From contig JADGIZ010000072.1 of NCBI GenBank assembly GCA_027604665.1, positions 1-30,596 of the forward strand: a stretch of 30,596 bases of DNA. The letters are read 5' to 3'. Positions 23,099 to 30,596 of the stretch are shown here, in pieces. Source of the DNA: Polyrhizophydium stewartii. Taxonomy: Eukaryota > Chytridiomycota > Chytridiomycetes > Rhizophydiales. Under the pieces are notes generated by a model. That model saw nothing but the letters and a program-made list of their open reading frames with translations, searched no databases and was not told the origin of the DNA. Position 1 is the first letter of the stretch; every line of letters starts with the position of its first letter. Both the position numbers and the translations under genes were made by a program.

Positions 23099-24417
23099 AT
23101 GTCCGACAACCAGCAGGCGGCGCACGACGGCCCCGCGGCCGGCCATGCGGCAGACCCCGCGGGCGAGGAGCTCTCGGCGGCAGAGAAGCTGCGCCTGCAG
23201 CGCGAGGCCCGCCGCAACAGGATCCTGGCCGCGGGCGAGGCCCGGCTCGGCCGCATCACCAAGTCCAACTCGGCCGCGGCGGCAGAACAGGCTCCGGAGC
23301 CTTCGGCAGCAGCTGCCCTGCCTGCGCCTGCTGGTGGTGCTGCGCCTGCCGCTGCGCCGGCTCCCTCGACACCCGCACCTGTACCTGCCGCCGCACCTGC
23401 CGCCGCACCTGCCGCGGCTGCACCGGCCAAGCCGGCTGCCGCTGCACCGGCTGCCGCGCCGGCCCCTGCGCCAGACGCCGCTGGCGAGGGCCTCCGCTCG
23501 CGCGCACGCCCCGCAGCCCCGCCAGCCGCCGCCTCCGACTCCCCGCGCTTCGTGCCGGGCATCAGCGACGAGGACGACAAGCTCGAGCGCCTGCTGCAGC
23601 ACTCATCGAGCGTCGAGTCTCTCGACGATCTGGTCGGCCGGCTTCGTCTTGCCGGCGCCGCCCCCGGCATGCCTGGCGCTCATGCCCCCAATGCGGCCGC
23701 TGCCGCCGCTGCTGCAGGGGCACACCACGACGGCAGCCACGCCCACCACGCCCACCGCGCCAAGCTGCAAGGCCCCGTCGCCCACGAGCGCCGCCTGTGG
23801 GCCTGGATGCACACGATCTGCATCGCCTCGCTGGCGCTGTTTGCCCTCATCAGCTTTGGGCTGCTCGACGCCGTGTATGTGGAGGCCGACGGCGACGTCA
23901 AGATCGGCAAGTGGGCCGTGTGCCACAACCTCGGCGAGCTTGTGACCCGCGCCGACCTGGACTCGGACGAGGATGTGTTTGCAACGGGGGTTTTTATCGG
24001 CGGCGTGCGTCTGGTGCGTTCCTCGATCTGGATGAAGAGGGGGCAGGCGGGCGGCGGTGCATTATGAAGCTGGCTGGCCCCCGCTGCTTGCTGACGGCCG
24101 TGATCCGCTATTCCATCACGCAGTCCATCTGGATGTGCTTCCTGACCATCGAGGCAGGCCTGCATCTCATGCGCATCACATACGAGACCGTCTTTGCCCC
24201 GTCGAGCTTCCGCCGCGGCATGATCCCCGAGGAGCTCAAGGCCGTGCTGGCGCCGTACGTGCCGCGCGCGGATCTGGTGCACGCCGTCGTGGCCGCCATC
24301 GCGCAGGGCAACGTCATTTGGAAAATGACCATGGACGACGTGCTGCTGTTTGTGTTCATCATAGGATGTGGAATTGGCGGCACGTTGGTTGCCAGCCGCA
24401 CGCTGAGCCTGTGCTGA
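23099..24417 (+). CDS. GET2: GET2/CAML-type ER receptor for tail-anchored proteins
   Basis: Get2 with Get1 forms the ER receptor that captures the Get3/TRC40 ATPase carrying tail-anchored proteins. Two exons, 23099-24004 (or 24013, a second GTGCGT donor) and 24124-24417; about 399 residues. The N terminus has the cytosolic Get3-binding signature, a basic helix EKLRLQREARRNRIL followed by RLGRI. Then comes a long Ala/Pro-rich linker, a conserved acidic segment (FVPGISDEDDKLERLL), and three hydrophobic segments: about 23807-23870, 24124-24170 and 24325-24400 (VLLFVFIIGCGIGGTLVAS). Length exceeds the roughly 285 residues of yeast Get2, owing to the linker. The intron has GCTGAC. Identification rests on the N-terminal motif plus the membrane layout. 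Confidence 0.8.
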
Positions 24418-24419
24418 TG

Positions 24420-24465
24420 ATATCTCTCAATCTCTCACTTGCGCTCTCTCTCTCTCTCCCCTCTG
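24420..24465 (+). repeat. CT-rich tract downstream of GET2
   Basis: CTCTCTCTCT runs follow the GET2 stop within the 132-bp convergent gap to the DDT/WHIM gene. No AATAAA is seen; such pyrimidine-rich sequence may lie at the 3' end of the GET2 transcript. Confidence 0.5.
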
Positions 24466-24549
24466 CTGCTTGCATTTTTGGGCAATGTGCGTGATGCAAA
24501 CTGTGCTTCCAACTTCCTTTATGGCAGCAGCTGTGATCAGCCCCGGAAA

Positions 24550-26210
24550 TTAAACGGAGCGGACCGTGATGCCAAAGAAGGATGATGATGAGATTGCGGG
24601 CGATTTGGCGCGGAGCGGCTGGCGAAGGCGCTTGCGCGGCGGGGCCGTCAGATCGTCCTCGTTGGCGTCGTCGTCGTCGTCGCCGCTCGCCGCGCCGCAG
24701 GCAGTCGACGGCGTGCTGCTTCTGCTGCTGCGGCGGCTGCCGTGGCGACCGCCGCTTCGGCCCGAGTTCTTGACCGTGCCGTCGACATCTGGGTTAGCTG
24801 CATCACCAGCGAGCCGCGAGCTGCGTCGCGAGCCGCGCGAGAGGGAATCGCCGGCGCGAGACGATCTAGAACCGCCGCGCGTAGAGTCGCCGTCACCGTC
24901 ACCATCGCCGTCACCATCGCCGTCGCCGTCCGAATCCGGCTCGGCATAAGACCCCGCCGGCCGCCGCGACCGCCGCGGCTGGTCAATGATCCCCAGCGGT
25001 GCGTGGATCTGCAGCAGCGAGGCATACCGCCTGAGCGTGCGCGACCGCTTGCGCTCGAGCGCCTCGAGCCGCGGCAGCAGCGTATTGGTCAGATACGTCT
25101 GCAGCCGGCGCTCGATCCGGGTGTTGGTCATGCCGTCCACAAACGCGCGCAGCTCGTCGATCGTGGACGTGATGGGCGTCCAAGTGCCGTGCCTGGGGGT
25201 GTACGCATACAGCCGCGGGTAGTCGCCGTAGTGGAAGATGAGCCGGCGGCGGCGGTCGAAGCCGATAGGCCGTATGTACTGCACGCACACCGTTTACCGC
25301 ATGAGGTTAGCATCGTGTCACGCATCCGCCGGGAGCGAGGTGGTGCAGATCATCCTCGGCGTGGGATTCAACGCGGAGAGCGTGCGCACCAGCATCGTCT
25401 CGTTGTCGCTCGGCTCGTCGCCGGCGGCGCCCTCGTCGTCGCTTGCATCGCGCGCATCGGCTGCGGCGGAGATGGCACCGAGCACGCTCCGCGACTCGGA
25501 CAGCTGCCAGTCAACGAGCGCGCACAGGATGCGCGACTTGGTTGCCGGCGGCAGCGCAAAGAAGGCCTCGGCCCCGCGCGCCTTGCCTGGTGCGGGCTTG
25601 GCCGCCGAGGCCGACGCCGTGCGGTGCATTGGCAGCGAGAGCCGCTGCTTGGCAGCGTGCCCCGACGGCCGGCCCGAGTCGGATCTTGTCGCTCCCCAGT
25701 CGCTCTGCCTGCGCCTGCCGCCGCCGCGCACGATCGGGTCGGCGTCGCTGTCGCTGTCGCTGCCGTCACTGTTGCCACTGGCGTCGCTGCCGTCGCTGCT
25801 GCGCGCCGACTTTGGCGCACTGGCGAGCGCGGCCGCGAGCGGGTTCTCGTCAAAGTGCACGTCGCCGCGGGCGATGTGGCGGTCAATATAGATCTTGAGC
25901 ATGCGCACCCAGTTGGTCCTGCGAGCCCCGGCCGGACGCAGAGTCAGCCCATCATGCCTCACATCGCAGATGCGAGAGACAAGCGGCAGCATGCGACGCA
26001 CTCGAGGTGGGCGGCCGCCTTGCTGCCAATGGCCACGCCGCCGAGGCAGCGCAAGAAAGCGAGCACCACGGCCGTGAGCTCTCGCGAGGGCGCAGGCGAC
26101 TCGAGCAGCGCCTCGAGATCCATGGGCGACAGCACCGGCAGCGGCTGCTTGGGCTGCACAACATGGCCAAAGCGGGTCAGAAAGAACCACACGCACGCCG
26201 TCTGCCACAT
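24550..26210 (-). CDS. DDT and WHIM domain protein, putative chromatin-remodelling subunit (5' end uncertain)
   Basis: Exons (complement): 26210-26002, 25918-25390, 25278-24550; 488 residues from ATG 26210. The first exon is a DDT-like helical domain (VWFFLTRFGHVV, LSPMDLEALLESP, TAVVLAFLRCL). Exon 2 has ATKSRILCALVDWQLSES, a WHIM1-like helix, within an Asp/Ser-rich region. Exon 3 opens with YIRPIGFDRRRRLIFHYGDYPRLYAY and TWTPITSTIDELRAFVDGM, the D-TOX/WHIM2-3 pattern (RPLG-DR, RLYV, W). A basic, Ser- and Asp-rich tail follows. DDT-WHIM pairs bind ISWI-type ATPases and linker DNA. DDT domains usually have residues before this ATG; an in-frame stop lies upstream, so an exon at 26243 joined to 26706-26425 is an alternative. 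Convergent with GET2. Confidence 0.65.
24895..24937 (-). repeat. Gly-Asp encoding hexamer repeats in the DDT/WHIM gene
   Basis: About seven copies of a GACGGC/GATGGT type hexamer encode alternating Gly-Asp in the C-terminal tail. Confidence 0.65.
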
Positions 26211-26261
26211 GTCGGCCACGGGCACGGCGTCCCCGACGGACGTCTTGTCGCTGCCGGACCC

Positions 26262-26342
26262 GCTTGCGCTGCTTGGGGAAGTCGGCCGCCTCGCTCCTTA
26301 ATAAATCCCTCTTCTAATCTAATCTAAAGCTTGCGCTGCTTG
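26262..26342. repeat. 14-bp direct repeat flanking a gene boundary
   Basis: GCTTGCGCTGCTTG occurs at 26262-26275 and again at 26329-26342. Between them lie a TCTAA tandem repeat (26315-26328) and an AT-rich patch. The repeat sits between the DDT/WHIM gene and the small hypothetical gene on its 5' side. Confidence 0.6.
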
Positions 26343-26706
26343 CGTCCGAATCCGTGTCCGACGGCGATCCCCCGCCGCGCTCGTCGTCCGACCCGCCGTC
26401 CGACCCGCTGTCGGACTCGCTCACCGTGTCCGACTGGCCGCAGCAGCTGTCGGCGACGGGCCTGCCGTTCAGCAGCAGCTGGCGAGACTGCTGCCGGCGC
26501 AGCAGCCGCATGCGGTGGTATTTTGTCATGGGCTGCCGCTGCGACTTGTGCTGCTCCAGCTGCTGCGCGAGGGCCTGGCGCTGCAAGTCGAGCTTCTGGC
26601 GTCGCACAGAGCGCCGGCGTTCGGGCTCCTGCGGCTCCTGCGGGTCCTGTAGCTGCTGCTGCGTCTGCTGGCCGTTCGACTCCGAATCGGGCATTTGAAG
26701 AAACAT
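26314..26706 (-). CDS. Hypothetical small protein, Gln/Arg-rich with acidic tail
   Basis: Not recognised. Open frame of 130 residues from ATG 26706 (or 26694) to TAG 26314. It starts Gln/Pro/Glu-rich, then has a strongly basic helix (RRSVRRQKLDLQRQALAQQL, TKYHRMRLLRRQQSRQLL), and ends in an Asp/Ser/Gly-rich acidic tail. Third codon positions are mostly G/C, as in neighbouring real genes. The perfect donor GTGAGC at 26424 would end the frame after 94 residues and could join to 26243 in phase, making this the N terminus of the DDT/WHIM protein. The acidic stretch after that donor looks coding, which favours a separate gene. Neither model is secure. Confidence 0.35.
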   Translation of the reverse strand: MFLQMPDSESNGQQTQQQLQDPQEPQEPERRRSVRRQKLDLQRQALAQQLEQHKSQRQPMTKYHRMRLLRRQQSRQLLLNGRPVADSCCGQSDTVSESDSGSDGGSDDERGGGSPSDTDSDASSASFRLD

Positions 26707-27049
26707 TGGGATCGGGCGCCATCGCCGAGTGTCGTCGGCAAGTGCGCTGCGCTGCGGTGTGCGAGCATCGGTGAATGCTACTCGCCCGGCCGTCGGAGCA
26801 TCCGTCCGGCTTGAGGAGCGGACGCCTGGCAGCGACAGCACTGCAGCCGCGGAGCATCGAGGCCGATCGACTCGGCGGGCCTTGAACGAACAGCCATCGG
26901 GCTGCGGATGCATCAGCCCCCATGTGCTGGCCCCAGGTACACCCATCCATGCACCAGCGCAGCACCCAACCCTCGGCGGTGTGCACGTCGCCCCTGCCTG
27001 GCGGCCCGCATGCACGACTTTCCCGCTCTTGTTGCACACACAGCGACAC
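26707..27049. other. Intergenic: divergent promoter region of the small gene and mS25
   Basis: 343 bp between divergent start codons. No gene is supported; frames are open only because the DNA is GC-rich. It contains short ATGCATC/CCATCCATGC elements but no clear TATA box. Confidence 0.45.
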
Positions 27050-27670
27050 ATGTCGACGGCCGCGTTCCGCTCGTTCCCCGTGCGCGCGCTGCAGGCGAAC
27101 CTGACCCGCGGCCGCGCGGCGCTGCAGGCCATGCCGCCGCAGCTGACCAAGGTCACGGTCAACTTTGCCGAGGGCTGCCCGTCGCGCGCTGCGCTCGAGT
27201 GCGTTGCGGCGCCGCGCTCGCATGCTTGTCCGCCGCCCAGCGTCGCTCTCTCTGGCCCTCGTTTTTGGATCATTTTTCGGGGCTCGAGAGGCAGCGACGC
27301 CCACAGCGGCGGCGGGAGCGGGCGGTGGTGGTGTGCGGTGTGCGGTGTGCGGTGACACACACTCTGCGGCTGACCCTTTCAACCACTCACCCAACAACAA
27401 CACCACCGTCGCAGGAACTTTTACGTCAACGAGCTGCCGCGCATCTACCACCACAACCAGCACATCAAGTTCGCCACGACCGACACGGATGCGGCCGAGT
27501 CGTGCTCGATCCAGCTGGCGATGGGCGAGCGCACCGAGCGACTCGACCTGGCCATGTGCCAGACGCCCGAGGAGATTTACAAGCGCATGATGCAGCGCGT
27601 CCACCTACACTCGAGCAGCTCGGCTGCTGCTCCGGCTGCTCCGGCTGACGCACCAGCGGCGTCTGCATAA
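27050..27670 (+). CDS. Mitochondrial small-subunit ribosomal protein mS25 (MRPS25/Mrp49-like)
   Basis: Exons 27050-27198 and 27415-27670; 134 residues. The N terminus FRSFPVRALQANLTRGRAAL resembles the FPIRRTLQYLSQG start of mS25. The L51/S25/CI-B8 thioredoxin-like domain follows: KVTVNF, a spliced ENFYVNELPRIYHHNQHIKF (compare the family pattern F-x3-x-P-x-I-x-Y-x-N-P), SIQLAMG, and TPEEIYKRMM. A Ser/Ala/Pro tail ends the protein. A related family member, mL43 or NDUFA2, is less likely given the N terminus. The intron is 216 nt, longer than most, and has GCTGAC. Function in the mitochondrial ribosome is inferred from the family. Convergent with the CDK gene across 200 bp. Confidence 0.78.
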
Positions 27671-27805
27671 AGCAGCAGATCTATTTGCAGCATGTTGTTG
27701 TTGTTCATATTGGATCGCTTTCTTGTACACGGGGTTGTAGGTGTGCCGGCCGCATTTCTGCTCCGCGGCAGAGCAGCATGCCTTTATTACCAGCGCAAAG
27801 GGTCT

Positions 27806-27821
27806 TGTTGTGTGTGTGTGT
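27806..27821 (+). repeat. GT dinucleotide microsatellite
   Basis: About eight GT units lie in the convergent gap between mS25 and the CDK gene. Confidence 0.7.
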
Positions 27822-27870
27822 ATGCAGTGCACAGGAGGAGTGACGATGACAGAAAGCCCAGCCATCGCAC

Positions 27871-29316
27871 TCAATCGTCCGCAAACGCGCGGAACACGGG
27901 CATGCCAACCTCGAACAGCCGGTCATGGCTCTCGCCGTCAAAGCGCCTGCGCTTAAAGTTGCGCGCGGCCATGAGATCGCGCAGTGTGTCCTGTGAGGCA
28001 GCGAGTGCAGCACCACCACCGCCGCCGACGCCCGGCCGCCGGTCGCGATCCATGCCGCGGTCGACATCGCGCTCGATGCTGCGATGGCGCGGGTCAGCTG
28101 CGTCTCGCGCGGCGCTGCGCTGAGGCTCGTGCTGCTCGGCGGCGAGCATCTGCCGCGCGAGCGCCTGCTGCTTGTTGATGTGGGCCTGCGCCGGGTTCGA
28201 AACCTCTGGGAACGTGGGCAAGAGCACCGGCGCGCAGGCTCGTGGGCTTTCGGTAAAGTACGGATGCCGCAGGGCGTCGCGGGCCGCGAGCCTGCTCTGC
28301 GGCCGGTAGACAAGCAGTGACTTGAGCAAGCGCTGCGTGGCGTCCGAGAAGCCGCTGAAGACAGCGCGCACGCTGTCGTAGTCGACCGCCGGGAACCTGA
28401 ACGCCGGGTAGAATGGCAGCTCGGTGATCTCGGGCCAGATCGCAGGCGTGGGCGAGCCGAGCAGCTTGCAGATGAGCTCGAGCTGGTGGCGCTCGATCTT
28501 TCCCGGCAGCAGCGGCTCCGAGCGCAGCAGCTCGCCAAAGATGCATCCGACAGACCACATGTCGATGGCGGTGGTGTAGGTGGACGCGCCGAGCAGCAGC
28601 TCGGGCGAGCGGTACCACAGCGTCACGACGCGCGGCGTGAGCGGGGCGGCGGGAGCGGAAAAGGTGCGTGCGAGGCCAAAGTCGGCGACCTTGAGGATAC
28701 CCTGGGCGGTGAGGAGCAAGTTGGACAGCTTGAGGTCGCGGTGGATGATGTGGTTGCGATGGAGATGCTCGACGCCGCGCAGGATCTGCTGGATGAGGCA
28801 CTTGACCTCTGCGGGCTGGTAGACCGACTTTCTGCCGCGCGCGACCATGGTGTCCATGACGTTGGCGAGATCAAAGTCGCAGTACTCCATGACGAGGAAT
28901 ATGTCCTCGGGCTGCGCACCAACGGCCACGTCGACGACCGAGACGATGTTGTCGTGGCGCAGGGTGCGCAGGAGCGAGATCTCGCGCAGAGAGCTGACGG
29001 GCATCCCTTCGTTCTCGTGCTCCATGCGCACGCGCTTGAGGGCGACGATGGCGCCCGAGCGGCGGTCGCGGGCCTTGTAGACGATGCCATATGTGCCCTC
29101 GCCCACGCGGCCGATCTTGTCAAAGTCGAAGACGGGAGTCGAGGCGCCGACAAACGAGTGCTTGACGCGGGCGGACCGGCCGCCGGGCACGAGCGGGGGC
29201 AGGAGCGTTGCGCCGCGGGACGCACCCGCGCGCCCGCGCGGCTGGTCGCGGTCGGGGCGGCCGGCGGCGCCAGCGTCGCCCGCGCGGGAGCCGGCGCCGC
29301 GAGATTGCGGTTGCAT
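27871..29316 (-). CDS. Cyclin-dependent kinase of the CDK10/CDK11 type
   Basis: Single-exon Ser/Thr kinase, 481 residues from ATG 29316. A basic disordered N terminus of about 60 residues precedes the kinase domain: GEGTYG loop (72-77), Lys94 in VALKRV, cyclin helix PVSSLRE (106-112, PSTAIRE position), HRDLKLSN (catalytic Asp194), DFG (212-214), TPRVVTLWYRSPE with T-loop Thr232, and IDMWSVGCIFGELL. The set ADFGLAR, LTPRVVTLWYR and LLPGK points to CDK10 or CDK11 rather than CDK1. The C-terminal extension (about 360-481) is Arg/Asp-rich and ends near NFKRRRFDGES. Regulation of transcription or splicing is inferred from the family. The lack of introns is unusual for a gene this size here. Confidence 0.92.
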   Translation of the reverse strand: MQPQSRGAGSRAGDAGAAGRPDRDQPRGRAGASRGATLLPPLVPGGRSARVKHSFVGASTPVFDFDKIGRVGEGTYGIVYKARDRRSGAIVALKRVRMEHENEGMPVSSLREISLLRTLRHDNIVSVVDVAVGAQPEDIFLVMEYCDFDLANVMDTMVARGRKSVYQPAEVKCLIQQILRGVEHLHRNHIIHRDLKLSNLLLTAQGILKVADFGLARTFSAPAAPLTPRVVTLWYRSPELLLGASTYTTAIDMWSVGCIFGELLRSEPLLPGKIERHQLELICKLLGSPTPAIWPEITELPFYPAFRFPAVDYDSVRAVFSGFSDATQRLLKSLLVYRPQSRLAARDALRHPYFTESPRACAPVLLPTFPEVSNPAQAHINKQQALARQMLAAEQHEPQRSAARDAADPRHRSIERDVDRGMDRDRRPGVGGGGGAALAASQDTLRDLMAARNFKRRRFDGESHDRLFEVGMPVFRAFADD

Positions 29317-29458
29317 TGCCCCGCTCGGGCAAGCCCGTTTTCGAGGTTGCACCTTGGGGCGAAGCGCCAAGGGGAGGCGGGCCGACGCTCGGGGAGTGGC
29401 TGCGTGCTGGTGCGGGTAAACATGTTTATTCAAGAATGCGAGGTTGAGGGTGGCGACT

Positions 29459-30513
29459 TCATGGCGTGATGTCGGCAATGAATGCGTCCAAGAGGTCATT
29501 GACCTTGGCGTGCTGCTCGAGCATGACCTGGTGGCCCGAGATGAGCAGGTGGACTCGAGTGGCGGGCACGGCGACCCACTTTTCGATGTTGGTGATGTTT
29601 GGCACGACTGGTGCGATGGTGTCGAGGGTGCCGCCGACGAGCATGATGGGCAGACGCAGCTGCTCGTACACGTCCTTGCCGGCGAAGCGGGCCTGCGTGC
29701 GGAGCGAGTCAGCATGCTTTCACGACGAAGATGTGCACCAGGTTGCTTACGCCGAGCAGGGTGTTCTTTTTGGCGATGCCGCTCATGACGTTGAACATGG
29801 CGGTCTGCTCTGCACGCAGCATCGGGGTTGCGTTGCGCGAGAGGGCGGCGAGCGAGATGACCGAGACAGAGCCGAGCTTGCTGTCGACCCAAGATGCGGC
29901 GTCGACGGTGGCCGAGGGGACAAACGGCGCAAGCCTGTCGATGAGCACGGCCTCGTGCGAGGCAAGCTCGGACTTTGGGGCGATGAGGAAGATGCCCGCG
30001 ACGGCATCGCGGCGGGCCCACTCGAGAGCCAGGCGGGCTGCGATGGTGCAGCCGTACGAGTGCCCGACGAGGACAAAGCGCGATGCGTGGGGCGGGGCGA
30101 ACTGCTCGACAAAGTCGGCGGTGTCCTTGACGATGACGTCTGTGGTGTAGTCGGCGGGGTCGACGGAGGCGGCGGAACGGCCGTGGCCGACCGAGTCAAA
30201 GGCCAGCACCGAGTGCGCCTGCGCCGCATGCTGGATCAGCGGGGCGAGCTCGCGGAGCTGCCGGGGTGCAGGCGTCAGCGGCGGGCTCTCGGCGGCTGAC
30301 GGCAGGCGGCAGGCGCAGCTTGCTGACCTGGCCCCACAGGCCGTGCAGGAAGACGATGCACAGCGGCGACGCTGCGTTGGGCAGGGCGAGCACGTTTGTG
30401 CGGTGGTGGGTGCGGCGCGCGTTGGCGTCGGCGAAGGCGAAGGCGGCGGCCAGCGCGGCGTCGCCGGGCGGCGGCGGTGTCGGCGGCTGCGGCGGTGTCG
30501 GCGTCGGCGGCAT
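29459..30513 (-). CDS. Alpha/beta hydrolase (ABHD8-like), N terminus may extend past the window
   Basis: Exons (complement): 30513-30328, 30257-29751, 29692-29459; 308 residues from ATG 30513. Canonical hydrolase order: oxyanion motif HGLWG (57-61), DSVGHGRS, nucleophile elbow GHSYG (Ser129), acid Asp255 in GGTLDTIAP, and His285 in SGHQVMLE, giving a complete Ser-Asp-His triad. The HSYG elbow and H-x-VMLE ending resemble ABHD8. The substrate is unknown. Upstream of ATG 30513 the frame stays open to the window edge and is Arg/Ala/Leu-rich with no acidic residue except one Asp (RRIPAGVRPRALHARDAARH), like a mitochondrial targeting sequence, so the true start may lie outside the window. Both introns carry GCTGAC. 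Upstream of and codirectional with the CDK gene. Confidence 0.85.
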
Positions 30514-30596
30514 GCGGGCAAGGCGCAGGTGGCGGGCGGCGTCCCGGGCATGGAGGGCGCGCGGGCGGACGCCGGCCGGGATTCGCCGCACAAGAT

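Noticed and set aside
24742..26301. 519-codon open frame on the plus strand
   Set aside because: Antisense to the DDT/WHIM gene; composition is a mirror of that gene and shows no motif.
26300..26305. AATAAA on the plus strand
   Set aside because: No plus-strand gene ends there; the genes on both sides are on the minus strand or start far downstream.
28486..29469. 327-codon open frame on the plus strand
   Set aside because: Antisense to the CDK kinase domain, whose catalytic motifs are complete on the minus strand.

Overview
This window reads as about 30.6 kb of nuclear DNA from a GC-rich, gene-dense, intron-rich fungus. Nineteen protein-coding genes can be followed, thirteen of them through reconstructed introns with consistent reading phase. 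The fungal assignment rests on an Akr1-type ankyrin/DHHC palmitoyltransferase, a Get2-type ER receptor, an Npl4 with yeast-like motifs, and short introns (about 45-130 nt in most cases) with a CTGAC branch site. Several genes kept here (UXT, ZMAT2/SNU23, NKAP, ZC3H3, a CDK10/11 kinase, and CPSF30 with a zinc knuckle) are lost or reduced in budding yeast. An early-diverging or basidiomycete-like lineage is therefore more likely than Saccharomycotina; this is inference and I cannot name the species.

Layout, left to right: AKR1 palmitoyltransferase (+, 5' end unresolved); a CUE/UBA-SANT-U-box protein (+); CPSF30/Yth1 (+); RRP1/Nop52 (-); SNU23/ZMAT2 (+); NKAP (+); a cytochrome b5 domain protein (-); ribosomal protein eL33 (-); RIO2 kinase (-); NPL4 (+); UXT prefoldin-like (-); ZC3H3-type CCCH protein (+); a GON7-like protein (-); GET2 (+); a DDT/WHIM chromatin protein (-); a small hypothetical gene (-); mitoribosomal mS25 (+); a CDK10/11 kinase (-); an alpha/beta hydrolase (-, reaching the window edge).

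Genes are very tightly packed. Convergent neighbours have stop codons 26-200 bp apart, and several divergent pairs have start codons only 35-110 bp apart, so 3' UTRs must nearly abut or overlap and promoters must be shared. About half of the genes serve RNA or ribosome metabolism: pre-mRNA 3' processing (CPSF30), splicing (SNU23, NKAP), nuclear RNA control (ZC3H3), ribosome assembly (RRP1, RIO2) and ribosomal proteins (eL33, mS25). The rest cover protein quality control and targeting (NPL4, UXT, GET2, the U-box protein), lipidation, chromatin and kinase functions. There is no sign of a co-regulated metabolic cluster, mobile element, CRISPR array, tRNA or rRNA.

The least ordinary content is the CUE/UBA-SANT-U-box architecture, the uniform GCTGAC branch site together with GTGCGT donors, two probable GC-AG introns, an NPL4 model whose first coding exon is only the ATG, the tiny bidirectional promoters, and a DDT/WHIM gene whose 5' end is ambiguous. 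Gene models were built by hand from reading phase and homology remembered from protein families; no database search was run.
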